DNA from: Atkinsonella hypoxylon
Taxonomy: Eukaryota > Ascomycota > Sordariomycetes > Hypocreales > Clavicipitaceae
Direction of reading: 5' to 3'
Assembly: GCA_000729835.1 (NCBI GenBank)
Contig: JFHB01000040.1
Location: forward strand, 124,001-188,000
Length of the DNA: 64,000 bases
The notes beneath the pieces are model-generated. The model made no database searches. It was not told the DNA's origin and saw only the letters and a program-made list of their open reading frames with translations. A program made the position numbers and the translations under genes. How positions within the stretch are numbered: the first letter of the stretch is position 1; each line of letters starts with the position of its first letter. This document shows positions 43,085-55,061 of this stretch, piece after piece.

Positions 43085-45539
43085 ATGACCGAGACGACTG
43101 ACCGTCGAACCCGCAAGTCAGAGGACTATGGCGTTTTTGACGATGCAAAGACATACTACACCACCGAAGAGAGACACCATAACCGTTTTGGAACTCGAAC
43201 TCGAACATACTCTCAGGTATGATGCCTCACCCATCGCGACTCGGGAGAGTTTCTTGTGCTGACTTTCTCTGGCAGAACAGCTTAATGAAACAGTTCGAGC
43301 GAAATGGAGTACGAGAGCCATTTCGAAGAGGTAGTCACGGTAAGTTGAACCATGTTTCCCCAGTGGTATCCAAAAAAAAAAAAAAAATAAGACTGACCTG
43401 GACGGCCATAGATGAAAGCGCTCTGCCGCAGGGCCGGCGATTTCTCATTCAAGTAGAGCCCACCCTGGAGAGCTTACGGGCGCAAGAAGACACCGACGGC
43501 AACATGCAAATCACCGTCGAGGACGAAGGTCCGAAGGTCCTTTGTCTCGGAACCGCTGCCTCGGCCGGACACAACCGTTTCGAAGTTCGAGGAACATACA
43601 TGCTATCCAATCTGCTGCAAGAATTGACTCTGGCAAAGGAGTACGGAAGAAAGCAAATCATTCTTGATGAGGGTCGTTTGAACGAGAACCCGGTCGACCG
43701 CCTTTCGCGACTCATCCGTGACCATTTCTGGGACGGTCTGACCAGGCGAATTGATGCGTCGAGCATAGAAATTGCAGCTCGAGACCCCAAAGATTGGACC
43801 GATGACCCCCGACCACGCATCTACGTACCACATGGGGTTCCCAAGCAGTATAAATATTATCAGAAAATTGCTGAAGCACGTCCGGAAATTCGGCTGGATG
43901 TTCAACTGCTGCCGGAAAAGATCACCCCAGAGCTGATTCGCGACATGAACGAAAAGCCTGGATTGTTGGCAGTTGAGACTGAGGAAGTCATTGATCCCTC
44001 TACCGGCGAAAAAACGCTGCAAGGCCTTCCTTTTGTTGTTCCTGGAGGCAGATTCAATGAACTGTACGGTTGGGATAGTTACATGGAATCACTCGGACTA
44101 TTGGTTAATGACAGAGTTGATCTGGCCAAGTCGATGGTGTTGAACTTTTGTTTCTGCATCGAGCACTATGGTAAAATTTTGAATGCAACGCGATCTTACT
44201 ATTTGGGACGATCGCAACCTCCATTCTTGACTGACATGGCGCTAAGAGTGTACGAGAAAATAAAGCACGAGCCTGATGCAGAGGCGTTTCTCCAAAGGTC
44301 CATTCTGGCGGCCATCAAAGAATACCACAGCGTTTGGACTTGTGAGCCTCGACTTGACCCAGCTACCGGGCTGTCCCGATACCGTCCTGAGGGCTTGGGC
44401 GTTCCACCCGAGACCGAAGCCACACATTTTGTTCACATCCTGGAGCCGTACATCAAGAAACACAACATGGAATTTGCGGAGTTTGTACGGGCGTACAACT
44501 ATGGCGAGATCCAAGAACCAGAGCTTGATGTATACTTCATGCACGACCGAGCGGTGCGGGAATCAGGCCACGACACCACATATCGATTCGAAGGTATCTG
44601 TGCCGATTTGGCAACGATCGATCTAAACTCTCTGCTGTTCAAATACGAGACAGACATAGCCCGTACTATCAGAGGCGTCTTCAAAGACAGACTGGTCATT
44701 CCCGCAGAATTCTGCAACCGAACACCCTATAAACCAGGAGAAGTACTTACGTCTGCAGCGTGGGATCGTCGAGCCAAGCGTCGCAAGCTTACGGTCGACA
44801 AGCTTATGTGGGATGAGAAAGAAGGTGTCTTCTTCGACTACGACACGGCGAAGCGTGAGCGATGCAACTATGAAAGCTCGACGACGTTTTGGGCCCTCTG
44901 GGCAGGCATCGCGTCACCAGCACAGGCGGCGGACATGGTCAAGAAAGGACTGCCGCGATTCGAGGCCTACGGCGGATTACTGGCGGGTACTGAAAAGTCG
45001 CGTGGCCCCATCGGACTTGAACGACCCAACCGACAGTGGGACTACCCGTATGGCTGGGCACCGCAGCAAATGCTCGCGTGGACTGGTCTGCTCCGATACA
45101 GCTTCACGGAGGAAGCGGAACGCTTGGCGTACAAATGGTTGTTCATGATCACCAAGGCATTTGTGGACTACAACGGTGTTGTAGTAGAGAAGTACGATGT
45201 GACACGTCCAACAGATCCTCACCGAGTAGATGCAGAGTATGGCAACCAAGGTCTGGATTTCAAGGGTGTCGCCAAGGAAGGGTAAGTGTCGGATGTGCTT
45301 TCCTTGAAAAGGGAAGCACTCAAGTCTTGTCCCACAACTTTCGGATCGCTTGTGTTGAAATCACGGCTAACGTGGCACGGAATAGATTCGGCTGGGTCAA
45401 TGCCAGTTACGTGTATGGTCTGCAGATAGTAAATGCACACATGCGCCGTGCGTTGGGCACACTGACGCCATACCCGACTTTTGTGAAGGCCATTGAGCTG
45501 AGTATGGAGAAGGAACTGGCCGATCTGTATGCTTCCTGA
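43085..45539 (+). CDS. treB: Neutral trehalase (GH37), cAMP/PKA-regulated type
   Basis: Exons 43085-43216, 43276-43339, 43412-45281 and 45386-45539 give 739 residues. It hydrolyses trehalose to glucose in the cytosol. The N-terminal regulatory region holds RTRTYS and RRGS, PKA-type phosphorylation sites used in fungal neutral trehalases. These are followed by the calcium-binding block DTDGNMQITVEDEGPK. Catalytic-domain signatures are PGGRFNELYGWDSYM (trehalase signature 1) and QWDYPYGWAPQQ (signature 2). There is no signal peptide, which fits the neutral rather than the acid enzyme. Exon 2 is 64 bases and lies inside the regulatory region. The last intron splits the C-terminal EGFGWVNASYVYGL block. 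All junctions keep phase. Confidence 0.96.
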
Positions 45540-46961
45540 AGACGAATTTCTGTTGTTTTTCAACAGATCTGCTGAGACGAAGAAGCAATGAAGGAGAAAC
45601 AAGGCCATGGGAGTGAGTGACATGACAGGTATTTGATATAGAATCAGAGAGTAGCGGGAGTGTGTGTTTGTGTGTGTGCTGTGTGTGTGCATAACTTTAG
45701 TGCGAATATAGACGGTTAGGTAAATAAAGGACGAGTTCAATTAGCAGAAGGCTTAAATTTTGTTTGTATCTTGACGAAGCCGCAATGATGGCCATGAAGT
45801 CAAGTGGTTGGTTGGTTATGATGTGTGTTTCCAATGTTCGCCAAGAACCACATCCTAATAGCGCCGTGACAAGATCCCTCATGATCAATCTTGTTATCCT
45901 GGGCCGTGCCCAGAACATACATGATGTGATTATGAGTACCAACCTTGGGGAGGTCACCATATGATCGAAGAGAGGCTGAGCGGCATGCAACAATGTACGA
46001 CATGCATGTCCTCCGTCCTCCGGATTTCTTGGCCCGATCGTCCTTGGGTATAGACTTTGGGGGCACTCGAGTCGGGGCAACCTTTGAAGAAAGGAAGACA
46101 GAAGACAGACGACAGGACATGGCAAGATGAGCTTGTTGAGTCTTATTCAGTCTTGTCTACTTGGCAGCGGTGAGGGTGAGTTTATTGTTGTAAGCTTATT
46201 CATTATTGGCCGTTGCGGCGCCGAAGCTGGCTGGAGTGGCCCTTCACATGTCAGAGATCCGGTGCCCCGGGGCCACAGGTGTTTTTTGCCAGGCAAGCCC
46301 CGCACCGCATGTGGACCCGACTTGCCATCCTCCCTCCCTCCATCCATCCGTTGCGTCTCAACATGACCATGACTAACTATCCGTCATGCACCTAGGTGGC
46401 AGTCGTATGTATCATTGAATAATCAGGCTCTCCGCGTAACATGGCGTGCCCCTTATGCCGCGGCCCATGATCGCACGCAGGTTAAGCCAGCTGATGACTC
46501 CTCCCGCGTATTATCACCCAGGCCCCCCCCACCCCGGACTATCCCGGCGCACGGCGCACGGCGCACCAAGACAAACTCACACGGTGCGCCGCCCCGTTCC
46601 TGGCCAGGCCCACATCGGCTCTGCCGCCCAATAGGCACGCAGCAGCAACGAGCCCGGCCTGGTAAAACCGAGGTGTAAGTCATATGCGTCTGGTTCTCGC
46701 AACCAAGAATGACTGGCGCTGCCATGTCGCAAGCTTTCTATGCCGAGCTTCTGTGACGAAGTGTGACTCGCCGTGTTATTCTTTAGTCGTTGTCGCTGCC
46801 CTGTTTCTCCCTCTTCTTGCCTTTTCTTTTCTTTTCTTTTCTTTTCTCTCCCCTCCCCTTCACACCTCCTACCAACTTCTTTCCCTTCTTCCGTTTCGTT
46901 CACATTCTTTCATCCCGCCCCCGCCTAAGTTTTGCCTCCCCTTTCCTTTGAGTTGCCCATC
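45540..46961. promoter_or_regulatory. Intergenic; isocitrate lyase upstream region
   Basis: No gene is seen. CCCCGGGG at 46265-46272 and CCCCAC/CCCCGG words near 46520-46540 match the CreA repressor consensus SYGGRG, as expected for a glucose-repressed glyoxylate-cycle gene. (TTTTC)n at 46822-46847 and a long C/T tract to about 46940 form the pyrimidine-rich leader. These are sequence matches only. Confidence 0.45.
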
Positions 46962-49206
46962 ATGGCTGCCAATAATATGGTCAACCCGGCCGTCAATCCG
47001 GATATCGAGGACGAGCTGTTCGCCAAGGAGGTGGAGCAGGTCAAGAACTGGTGGAAGGACTCGCGCTGGAGATACACCAAGCGACCTTTTACGGCGGAGC
47101 AGATTGTCTCCAAGAGGGGACACTTGAAGATTGAGTACCCCAGTAACGTGCAGGCCAAGAAGCTCTGGCAGATCCTCGAGGGACGATTCAAGGTGTGTGA
47201 TTTGCTCGTTACTCAATTACTGCGCACTTGCCCCAATTACGCAGTTTGGAGCAACTTTTGTTGTCTACGACTGAGAAGTAGGATACCGGAGAAAATGTCC
47301 TATGCTAACGCTCTGGTTGGGGGGGGGGGGGGGGGTTTGATATGTAATTGTAGAACAAGGATGCTTCTTACACCTACGGCTGCCTGGAACCTACCATGGT
47401 GACCCAGATGGCCAAGTACCTCGACACCGTCTATGTCTCAGGGTGGCAGTCTTCGTCGACGGCCTCGTCCTCGGATGAGCCTGGTCCCGATCTAGCAGAT
47501 TACCCCTACGTAAGGTTTTTTTTTTTTTTTTTCAGTCTCTCTTTCTCTCTCTATCTCTCTCTCTATCTCTTTCTCTCTCTCTTAAAAAAAAAAAAGACCT
47601 GCAAGAACTAATAGATGATTCCAATCGTGGAAAAGACGACGGTGCCCAACAAGGTCGGCCACCTCTTCATGGCCCAGCTCTTCCACGACCGCAAGCAGCG
47701 CCAGGAGCGCCTGAGCACGCCCAGGAACCAGCGCGCCAAGGTCGCCAACGTGGACTACCTGCGTCCCATCATCGCCGACGCCGACACCGGCCACGGCGGT
47801 CTCACGGCCGTCATGAAGCTCACCAAGCTGTTCATCGAGAAGGGCGCTGCGGGCATCCACATTGAGGACCAGGCGCCTGGGACCAAGAAGTGCGGCCACA
47901 TGGCGGGCAAGGTCCTGGTGCCTATCAGCGAGCACATCAGCCGTCTCGTTGCCATTCGCGCACAGGCTGATATCATGGGTATGTCATTCTCTTCTTTTTC
48001 TTGTGTAATGTGTCGGAGAAGTCCTTTTTTTTTTTTTCGTCCCTATGTCGGCGCGCGGTTGTCGCGTGACTCAGATCGGACGGGAATGACAAATGGGGAA
48101 ACCGATGATGAGCGGTTCGCAAACGGCCTGTGGAAGGCGCGCCCCACTCCCGGCCGACGGCGTAACAGCACGAAACGACAAGAAAGAAGAAAAAAAAAGA
48201 CAAGAGAGGGAGACAGTGAACAAAGACAGACTAGAAGAATCCCAGTGACTCCATCAATCATAAATCATCTTGGCTAATCTCACCCATCCCCACAGGCTCG
48301 GACCTCATTGCCGTCGCCCGCACCGACGCCGAAGCCGCCACGCTCATCACCACCACCATCGACCCCCGCGACCACGCCTTCATCCTGGGCTCGACCAACC
48401 CCTCGCTCCAACCGCTCAGCGACCTCATGATGGCCGCCGAAAAGGCCGGCAAGGTAGCCGACGCCCTGCAGCGCATCGAAGACGAGTGGCTCGCCGCCGC
48501 CAACCTAATGCGCTTCGACGACGCCGTCCTCGCCGCCATCGACCGGGGCAACCACGTCGACAAGGCGGGCCTCCAGGCGCGGTACGCGGCCGAGGCCAAG
48601 GGCAAGTCCAACGGCGAGGCGCGCGCCATCGCAAGCCGCCTGCTCGGCGCCGACGTCTTCTTCGACTGGGATGCGCCGCGCACGCGCGAGGGCTACTACC
48701 GCCTCCGCGGCGGCTGCGACTGCGCCGTCGCCCGCGCCGTCGCCTACGGGCCCTACTGCGACGCCGTCTGGATGGAGAGCAAGCTGCCCGACTTCGCGCA
48801 GGCCAAGCAGTTCGCCGACGGCGTGCACGCCGTCTGGCCTCACCAGAAGCTCGCCTACAACCTGTCGCCCAGCTTCAACTGGAAGACGGCCATGCCGCGC
48901 GCCGAGCAGGAGACGTACATCCGGCGCCTCGCTGGCCTCGGCTACTGCTGGCAGTTTATCACGCTCGCCGGCCTGCACACCACCGCCCTCATCAGCGACA
49001 AGTTCGCGAGGGCCTATGCCCAGCACGGCATGAGGGCCTACGGCGAGCTCGTCCAGGAGCCTGAGATGGACCTCGGTGTGGATGTCGTCAAGCATCAGAA
49101 GTGGAGTGGCGCCGCGTACGTGGATGAGCTGCAGAAGATGGTGACGGGTGGTGTGAGCTCCACGGCTGCTATGGGCAAGGGTGTAACCGAGGACCAGTTT
49201 CATTAG
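46962..49206 (+). CDS. acuD: Isocitrate lyase (glyoxylate cycle)
   Basis: Exons 46962-47192, 47354-47509, 47636-47978 and 48296-49206 give 546 residues. The enzyme splits isocitrate into glyoxylate and succinate, which is needed for growth on acetate and fatty acids; in filamentous fungi it is usually glyoxysomal. Motifs: RWRYTKRPFTAEQIV, YVSGWQSSST, the substrate loop IIADADTGHGG, the catalytic KKCGHM, FDWDAPRTREGYY and YNLSPSFNWK. YPY/TTVPNKVGHLF fixes the exon 2-3 junction (AAAAG acceptor after an ACTAAT branch site). Intron 3 is long for the window (317 bases) and intron 2 is mostly a C/T tract. The C-terminus GVTEDQFH lacks a clear PTS1. CreA-like sites lie upstream. Confidence 0.96.
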
Positions 49207-49804
49207 TGGTCTGTCCTGGCCGTTGGTGTTGAGTGTGAAAAAAAAAAAAATCCATCATGTTTTCCCTTCTCTGTCCAAGTGACAGGGAAAGAAATGATGC
49301 AGTAAATTTTTTTTTTTTTGAAACGTTGGGATCCAGAATAGATGGAATTATCTATTCTAGACCCCTTGACTGCTTTAGACGTGACGTGGGAATAAATTCA
49401 CAAAGGCGTAGCAGCCTTCCTTGCATTGAAATATGAAAGTGGTGACGCTTCAGTCGTCATCGGACCTGTGTTCAATCTGCCTAGGTAGTTGTCACAGCCA
49501 TCATCTTTATGCATTGCTCGTCATTCGCCGCCACCAACTTACCCAATTCTATAGAATAACAATTAAAACAACAATGACACCTTCAATTACCATTAAAAAA
49601 AGGGCAACGCGTCCTCACGCTACATCTTGAATGCATTCAGGGGCATGACTGCTGCTCTCGTTGTAAAACTCCCTTGCGCCGGCAAGCCACGTCGCATATA
49701 GACTGTATGACACCTAGCTCATCGCTGCAACGTACTTGGTCAATTCCACCTTGTTGTGTCTCTCTTCCAGTGAACAAATGTTTTCTGAGCACCCCGACCT
49801 GCGT
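49207..49804. other. Intergenic between convergent acuD and snf1
   Basis: 3' regions with A and T homopolymers (49238-49251, 49308-49320). No gene. Confidence 0.5.
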
Positions 49805-52238
49805 CTAGTCGGCTTCCGCCAGTTGCATGATTAATCTCGCTGCCATGTCGAGAAATGGGAAGGGACTCGTCACTTCCTTCTCTTCCAGCAGCCGCCCGTC
49901 TGGTGTCTCGTATCCAGAAGACTTAAAGTCGACCAAATACACCCCTTGCTCCATCTCGTAAATCTGAATGTCCAAGTGCAGCGCCTCAAACGTCTTTTGG
50001 TTCGGATTCTCCCCAGCTAGCACATTGTAGCTCTCTGGTGTTCCCACTTGTGATGATTTATCACCTCCATCTGCTGCTGATGTTCGAATATGCTCCTTAA
50101 GAGCTAATGATGAGCACGTTCGTTAGTAAGTCAAGTCAACTTGGCATATCCGGTTCCAAGTATATCCAGTGGGGGTTCAGACTTACTAGATGCCTCCCAT
50201 CGCACTTTGATATGCCACGGGTCCGCTGGGAGCTTGTATCGCTTAGATGGGTCAAGATCCGTGTTGGAGTCTCGCTGCAAAGGTGCGCCATCGAAATCAT
50301 CAGCGAAGCTTCCGTCGCCACTCGACGCCTCGCCCCCTTTGCTATGAGTCTGTGTGTAATCCTCATCTGGAATGTATTTGGCACCGAGCTTGTGCAATGC
50401 TTTATGGATGCACAAAAGAGCCTCCCACGGTGCATTTCTGGATCGAATGCCGAACTGCCAACGTACAGGCTTCATCTTCTTCGGCGGGTTGATGGGCGTC
50501 ATGCTCTGCGGGCGCTTGCTTCCTTCTTCAAGTCGATTTTGGAGACGGGCATGTGGTTTCAATCGTCGCACAGCCTCCTCCTTTTCGGCATCCGTCCTCG
50601 CCAGCGGCGGCTCGTCACTTATAGTCGCGTCTTGAAGCGGCTGGGCGTCCACTTCTGCCTTTAGAAGCCCGATGTATTCTTTGTGATATGTTGGGAGACT
50701 GGTTGGCAGAACACCGACCTTGCTGACATATGGTCGCGAAGGCACTGGTCCAGATGCCCCTGATCGAGCCGACGACATGCTCATCATCGGGCTTGCAGCT
50801 TCCTCAGTATCTGGAGTTATTGGCTCTTGCCCTTCTGCAAGGTTAATGTCAGCCGCTACGTCAAAGACATGTCATGAAAGGATAATCAGCGTGCGCCGGC
50901 CTGAACTTACGGGTTACTTGCATAAGTTTGTTTTCCCTGACGATCATGTACGCATCCTTGATGGCAGAAGGTTCCTCTGACTGCAGAGCTTCTTCGACAT
51001 CTGTCTTGCCGTATCCCATGGTTTTACTGATCTTCTCGGTAACCTCGTTATGTAGTTTCTCTTGCACTTGCACGGGCGCATTTGGTGCAATGTCTCGTTT
51101 CTGAATAGCCTTATTTGGATCCACGCCTGTGTTCAAAAACTCCTCGACGGGCGGCTGGAGGTAAGCAGGAAGGTCCGTCAAGAACCACGGGTCTTGTCTA
51201 ATCTCCTCGATGGTTACTCTCTGAACAGGGTTGACGACCAACATCCTCTTAATCAAGCTTGCGGCACCCGATGGCATCCACTGGGGTAAGCTATAAGTGC
51301 CTCGAGCTATTTTGGCAAAAAGGCTGGGTATGTGCTCATCGTCGAATGGTAGCCGGCCCACCAGAAGTACGTAGAGAATCACACCGCAGCTCCAGACATC
51401 GACTTCGGGCCCAGCGTACAGCTTGCCGCCAATAACCTCAGGCGCGGCGTAGTTGGGGCTTCCACAACTCGTTTTAAGAAAGTTCCCATCAGTCATGATG
51501 TTACTTAGACCAAAATCGGCAATTTTGACGTTGAGGTTATCGTCGAGCAAAAGATTTTCGGGCTTGAGATCGCGGTGAACAATTTTGTGTCGATGACAAT
51601 ATTCAACCGCGCAGAGCATCTGTTGAAAAAAGCGTCGCGCTTCTGGTTCCTTCATGCGGCCGTTTTGGACGATGTAGTCAAACAGTTCTCCCGCGGCATA
51701 TTCCAGGACCATGATGATCTCTGTATGCGTCTTGATAACGGTATAGCTAGACAGCACAGTGAGCGAGATTGCCCGACCGGTTGGAAGGGGAAGACTAATA
51801 GGCCAAGCTTAGAATAGAAATAACTGTGACATACAGTTTGATAATATGGGGATGTCGAAGAAGCTGTAGATACTCGATCTCTCTTTCAACACGGCCCGCC
51901 ATGTCTCGACTAATGAGCCTCTTGCGAGCTATGATCTTCAGAGCGACCTGCTGTCCGGTCCCTTGATGTATAGCAAGCCTCACTTTACCAAAGGAGCCCT
52001 CGCCTAAAGTCCGCACGATCTTGTAGGCGCCGATGCGCTGCTCCGTCTTTGACTTGTCTTTCTGCAAAGGGGGGTCCATGGCATCTTGACGAGTGCCAGC
52101 GGGCTTGGGAGACTTGACAGTCTCACCACGACCTTGGTGTCGATGATGGCGCTGCGGTGGTTGCTGGGGCCGTCGGATGTGGGACGAGGACAAGGAAATG
52201 GTGAGCTCCTCATCGTCGAAGGCTCCTCGAGGAGCCAT
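49805..52238 (-). CDS. snf1: SNF1/AMPK catalytic subunit, carbon-catabolite derepressing kinase
   Basis: Exons 52238-51835, 51746-50911, 50834-50187 and 50103-49805 give 728 residues. A basic N-terminal tail (1-70) is followed by a protein kinase domain (about 72-325): GEGSFGKVRLA, VALKIIARK, HRDLKPENLLL, ADFGLSNIM, and activation loop LKTSCGSPNYAAPEV with the regulatory Thr. A UBA-like autoinhibitory region follows (ISKTMGYGKTDVEEAL), then a long linker and the C-terminal regulatory-subunit-binding domain (VRWQFGIRSRNAP, YLVDFKSSGYE, FPFLDMAARLIMQLAEA). The kinase is activated when glucose is low and relieves CreA/Mig1 repression of genes such as isocitrate lyase and invertase. Every intron has a strong donor and keeps phase. 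The gene converges with acuD. Confidence 0.97.
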
Positions 52239-52422
52239 AGCGGGGAAGTGGGAGGTGAGATCGCAGCGTCGCTGTCAATCGGCGGTTGGGACGGCGTTAC
52301 AGACACGTTGTATTCTTCCGCCACGGACGCGAGCGGCTATGCCGTGACTGGGCACGCAGGGCGGAAGTCGAATGGGATGGACGGCTGGCGGAGGGAGATT
52401 GGTCCTTGGAGAGTAAATGAAC

Positions 52423-52474
52423 TGGTGGTAGAGGTGGTGCTAGAGGTGGTGCTAGAGGTGGTGCTAGAGGTGGT
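52423..52474. repeat. (GAGGTGGTGCTA)n tandem repeat
   Basis: About four copies of the 12-mer GAGGTGGTGCTA, about 190 bases upstream of the snf1 ATG. Confidence 0.9.
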
Positions 52475-52613
52475 ATTTGAGGGGTGGGGGGGGGGCTCCG
52501 ATGATGATGGGGTGGGTGGTGGTGGGAGATGTGGGAGACGTGGGAGAAGGTACATAGAACGTTATGGTTGGGGGTGGAGGGAAGGAGCGGGGAGGGGGGT
52601 TGAACTGGCCTGC

Positions 52614-52664
52614 GGTGCAGGGGCTGGTGCAGGGGCTGGTGCAGGGGCTGGTGCAGGGGCTGAT
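52614..52664. repeat. (GGTGCAGGGGCT)n tandem repeat
   Basis: Four copies of the 12-mer GGTGCAGGGGCT, about 380 bases upstream of the snf1 ATG. Confidence 0.9.
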
Positions 52665-53835
52665 GCATAGGCTAGTGCTGCGCCAACGCACCAGACGCAC
52701 TACGGACAATGGACCGCGACTACTTTTCCAGACACGGCACTGGGCGGCACTGGGCGACACTGGGACGGCATTGGGACGGCACATGTGCATTCATCAATCA
52801 TCATCAATCTTGACCTGAATGAGTCCGACACTCTATCCCAGGCCAGGCTTCTTCTTTGCTGCGCGGAGCATGGAAACCAGTGCAAACATGTGAAGACTAT
52901 GAACACAGCAATGGGCCATCCTGCATCATCTGAGCATGAATAATTCGCTCAACAAGACTGAGTGCGACATTGAAGTCGGACCGCATCATCCCGCATCTCT
53001 TGGCATCAGATCTTACTAATCGTCCGCTGAAGCAATCGATCAAGTTCAAAGCACCGTTCACCAGGGCAATCGCTTCACTTCACTTCTGTAAGCAGCACAT
53101 CACGAGCTTAGACTGTCATTCTTGCTGCCCCCTGCAAGATCGGGCTCCTGTATTCCGCACTGCCAAGCAACTCCCTTGTTGTCACATATCCACGATGAAC
53201 GACGCATTCTTGCAATGCTGATTCTCATTCTCCACGAACCATCTGTGGTCGAAGGTCTCATGCGTCATGAAAACGGGGCATCTTGTGCTTGGTCACTTTA
53301 AGAGCTATAGATAATCATCTGCGAGCCGTCGTCTTTTTCTTTCCGGAATAGCAGCGAGCATCCTCGTACCCGCCAAGTTGCGGATATCGGGTACGCCGCC
53401 ATGAGACATGTCAGATCGCACAGCAGACTGTCGAATTACATCATTCATCAGGCTGATGCTCCGGTGCGGCTAGGCCAAGGCTACACGAAAGGCCGTACGA
53501 AGAAGTCTACCACCTCCATATTGCCAAAAGGCCGGGACAATTGCTAGTAATGATGACAGGGTCGGGATCGGGCGGCCTGTGTCGTCTTGCGTCGGCATAT
53601 TTCTAGATGCTGCTTGCCTGCGTCCAGAATCTATTACCACACTAGACCGATGTGCATAATAAGACTGATCGAACCGGAGATCTCATCTGCGTTCCATCGT
53701 CCCAGGCAGCTTTGATAGCACTCTGATTGTCCCCAAGGTGGTTGTGGCTGGAGTGCCTGTCGGTAATTAGAAGGCGGTACTGCACCTGTCGTAATTTCGA
53801 CATATTTACCATAATAAACTCGTCTATTTATCAAC

Positions 53836-54395
53836 ATGTCTAGCTTTGGTAATCAAACTCACACTCCAGCGCCACCAATCCCGCCGCTGCCTCCCTCTCT
53901 CTCTCTCTCCAACAACACGCATGCCAAAACCTCCAAGTTCGTCATGTTAAAAACGAGGAGCGCGCCGCCGCTAAATCCGCCTCGCCATGTCGATTGTTCC
54001 GAACCTCGAACTGGCCCATACTTGTTTTACGGCACACTGATGGACCCCAAAATGCTTGCGAAGATCCTGGAGTTAGACCACGAGCCGATATTACGACCAG
54101 CATATGTAGTCGGATAAACGTGCAAACTTTGGGGCCAGTATCCTGCTATTGTCGCTGGAGAAAAGGACGCTACTGTCCGTGGTGCTGCATACAATGTCGA
54201 AAGTGTTGATGATGCTAGGAAGCTTGCTGCTTGCGAAACCAAGAACTATCAAAACAGGCGTGCAATATCAACTATACGGATGGGAAACAACCCGAAACAC
54301 AGCATGGTCAGCTTTCTATGTTCGCAGGAAATCCAAGTGACCTAGAAGCTGGCACCTTTGGCTTATTAGTGTGGCTAAAACGGGTCGGAAGATGA
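53836..54395 (+). pseudogene. Broken gamma-glutamylcyclotransferase-like (AIG2 family) gene
   Basis: From the ATG at 53836 the frame runs through a Pro-rich lead into LFYGTLMDPKMLAKILEL and LRPAYVVG, the AIG2/GGCT-like fold start. A TAA at 54115-54117 then stands where the family has Tyr (VVG-stop-TCKLWGQYPAIV). Reading on in the same frame gives the next conserved strands (KDATVRGAAYNVES, DDARKLAACETKNYQN). Near 54258 the frame shifts; a different frame carries NINYTDGKQPETQHG, SMFAGNPSDLEAGTF and VWLKRVGR up to a TGA at 54393-54395. Both lesions are inside conserved blocks, so this is a recent pseudogene or holds sequencing errors. Such proteins are fungal relatives of gamma-glutamylamine cyclotransferases; the exact substrate of this one is unknown. 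Confidence 0.82.
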
Positions 54396-55061
54396 ATGAA
54401 GAATTCTTGCATGCGAAAACGCCTTGCTGACATTCTGGGCGAGAAGGCAAATTGTTTGGATCGTATGCTTTTGGATTATTGGCGCTGGAGCTCTCCTAAA
54501 CCGAGCTCCATGAGCAGCCTACCGGGCCGGAATTGATAACACGTCACTGCTTGGTGGTCTTGTCCAAGCTAGACTTATTGGCTTCTGAACAGGTTTATGT
54601 ACCGAAATATATGTGGAAGAATGATCAGCCACTGGCAGGAGCTAGTCGTGTTGGCATAAGTCTTCTCCAAAGATCTATCGCTCCTCCGCTTGAATGCTTG
54701 GCTATGCGGCGAGACATGAGGGTACCCGCTGAAAACGAAGGCATCAATATGCGTCCACTATACATGGCTCTACGCATAATGCCAGTACTATAAAAGGTGG
54801 ATGGATGGAAGTGAAAACTTGAATGTTATGCTACATAGATTTGACCATTCCAAATCAAACATGTCTATACTTCATGGTAAATGCCACCACAATGCTCCTG
54901 TTCGACTCCTCATGAAATGAAACTACCTGAACCTCAGTTAGCCTATGGATTACCGCAGCTGGTACTTGAGGCAACCAATGACAAAAGCCTCGCCAATGAA
55001 GTGAAGTGCGGGCTCAACAGCAATGACAGGGTGATGTGTGCGATGTGCAATAATGCGATGA
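54396..55061. other. Intergenic after the AIG2-like pseudogene
   Basis: A weak open frame at 54533-54793 shows no known family. Nothing else is supported. Confidence 0.4.

Larger units (their letters stand above)
52239..53835. other. Intergenic upstream of snf1, repeat-bearing
   Basis: Two simple arrays (52423-52474 and 52614-52664) and CACTGGG/GGCAC words (52736-52785) lie within 550 bases of the snf1 start. On the minus strand these are C/A-rich leader sequences. No gene is seen beyond them to 53835. Confidence 0.5.

Noticed and set aside
48270..49064. Arg/His-rich 264-residue plus-strand frame
   Set aside because: It is a GC-rich shadow in the second frame of isocitrate lyase exon 4.
54533..54793. 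86-residue open frame after the AIG2-like pseudogene
   Set aside because: No family, no splice context, and position after the pseudogene's stop; not enough to call a gene.
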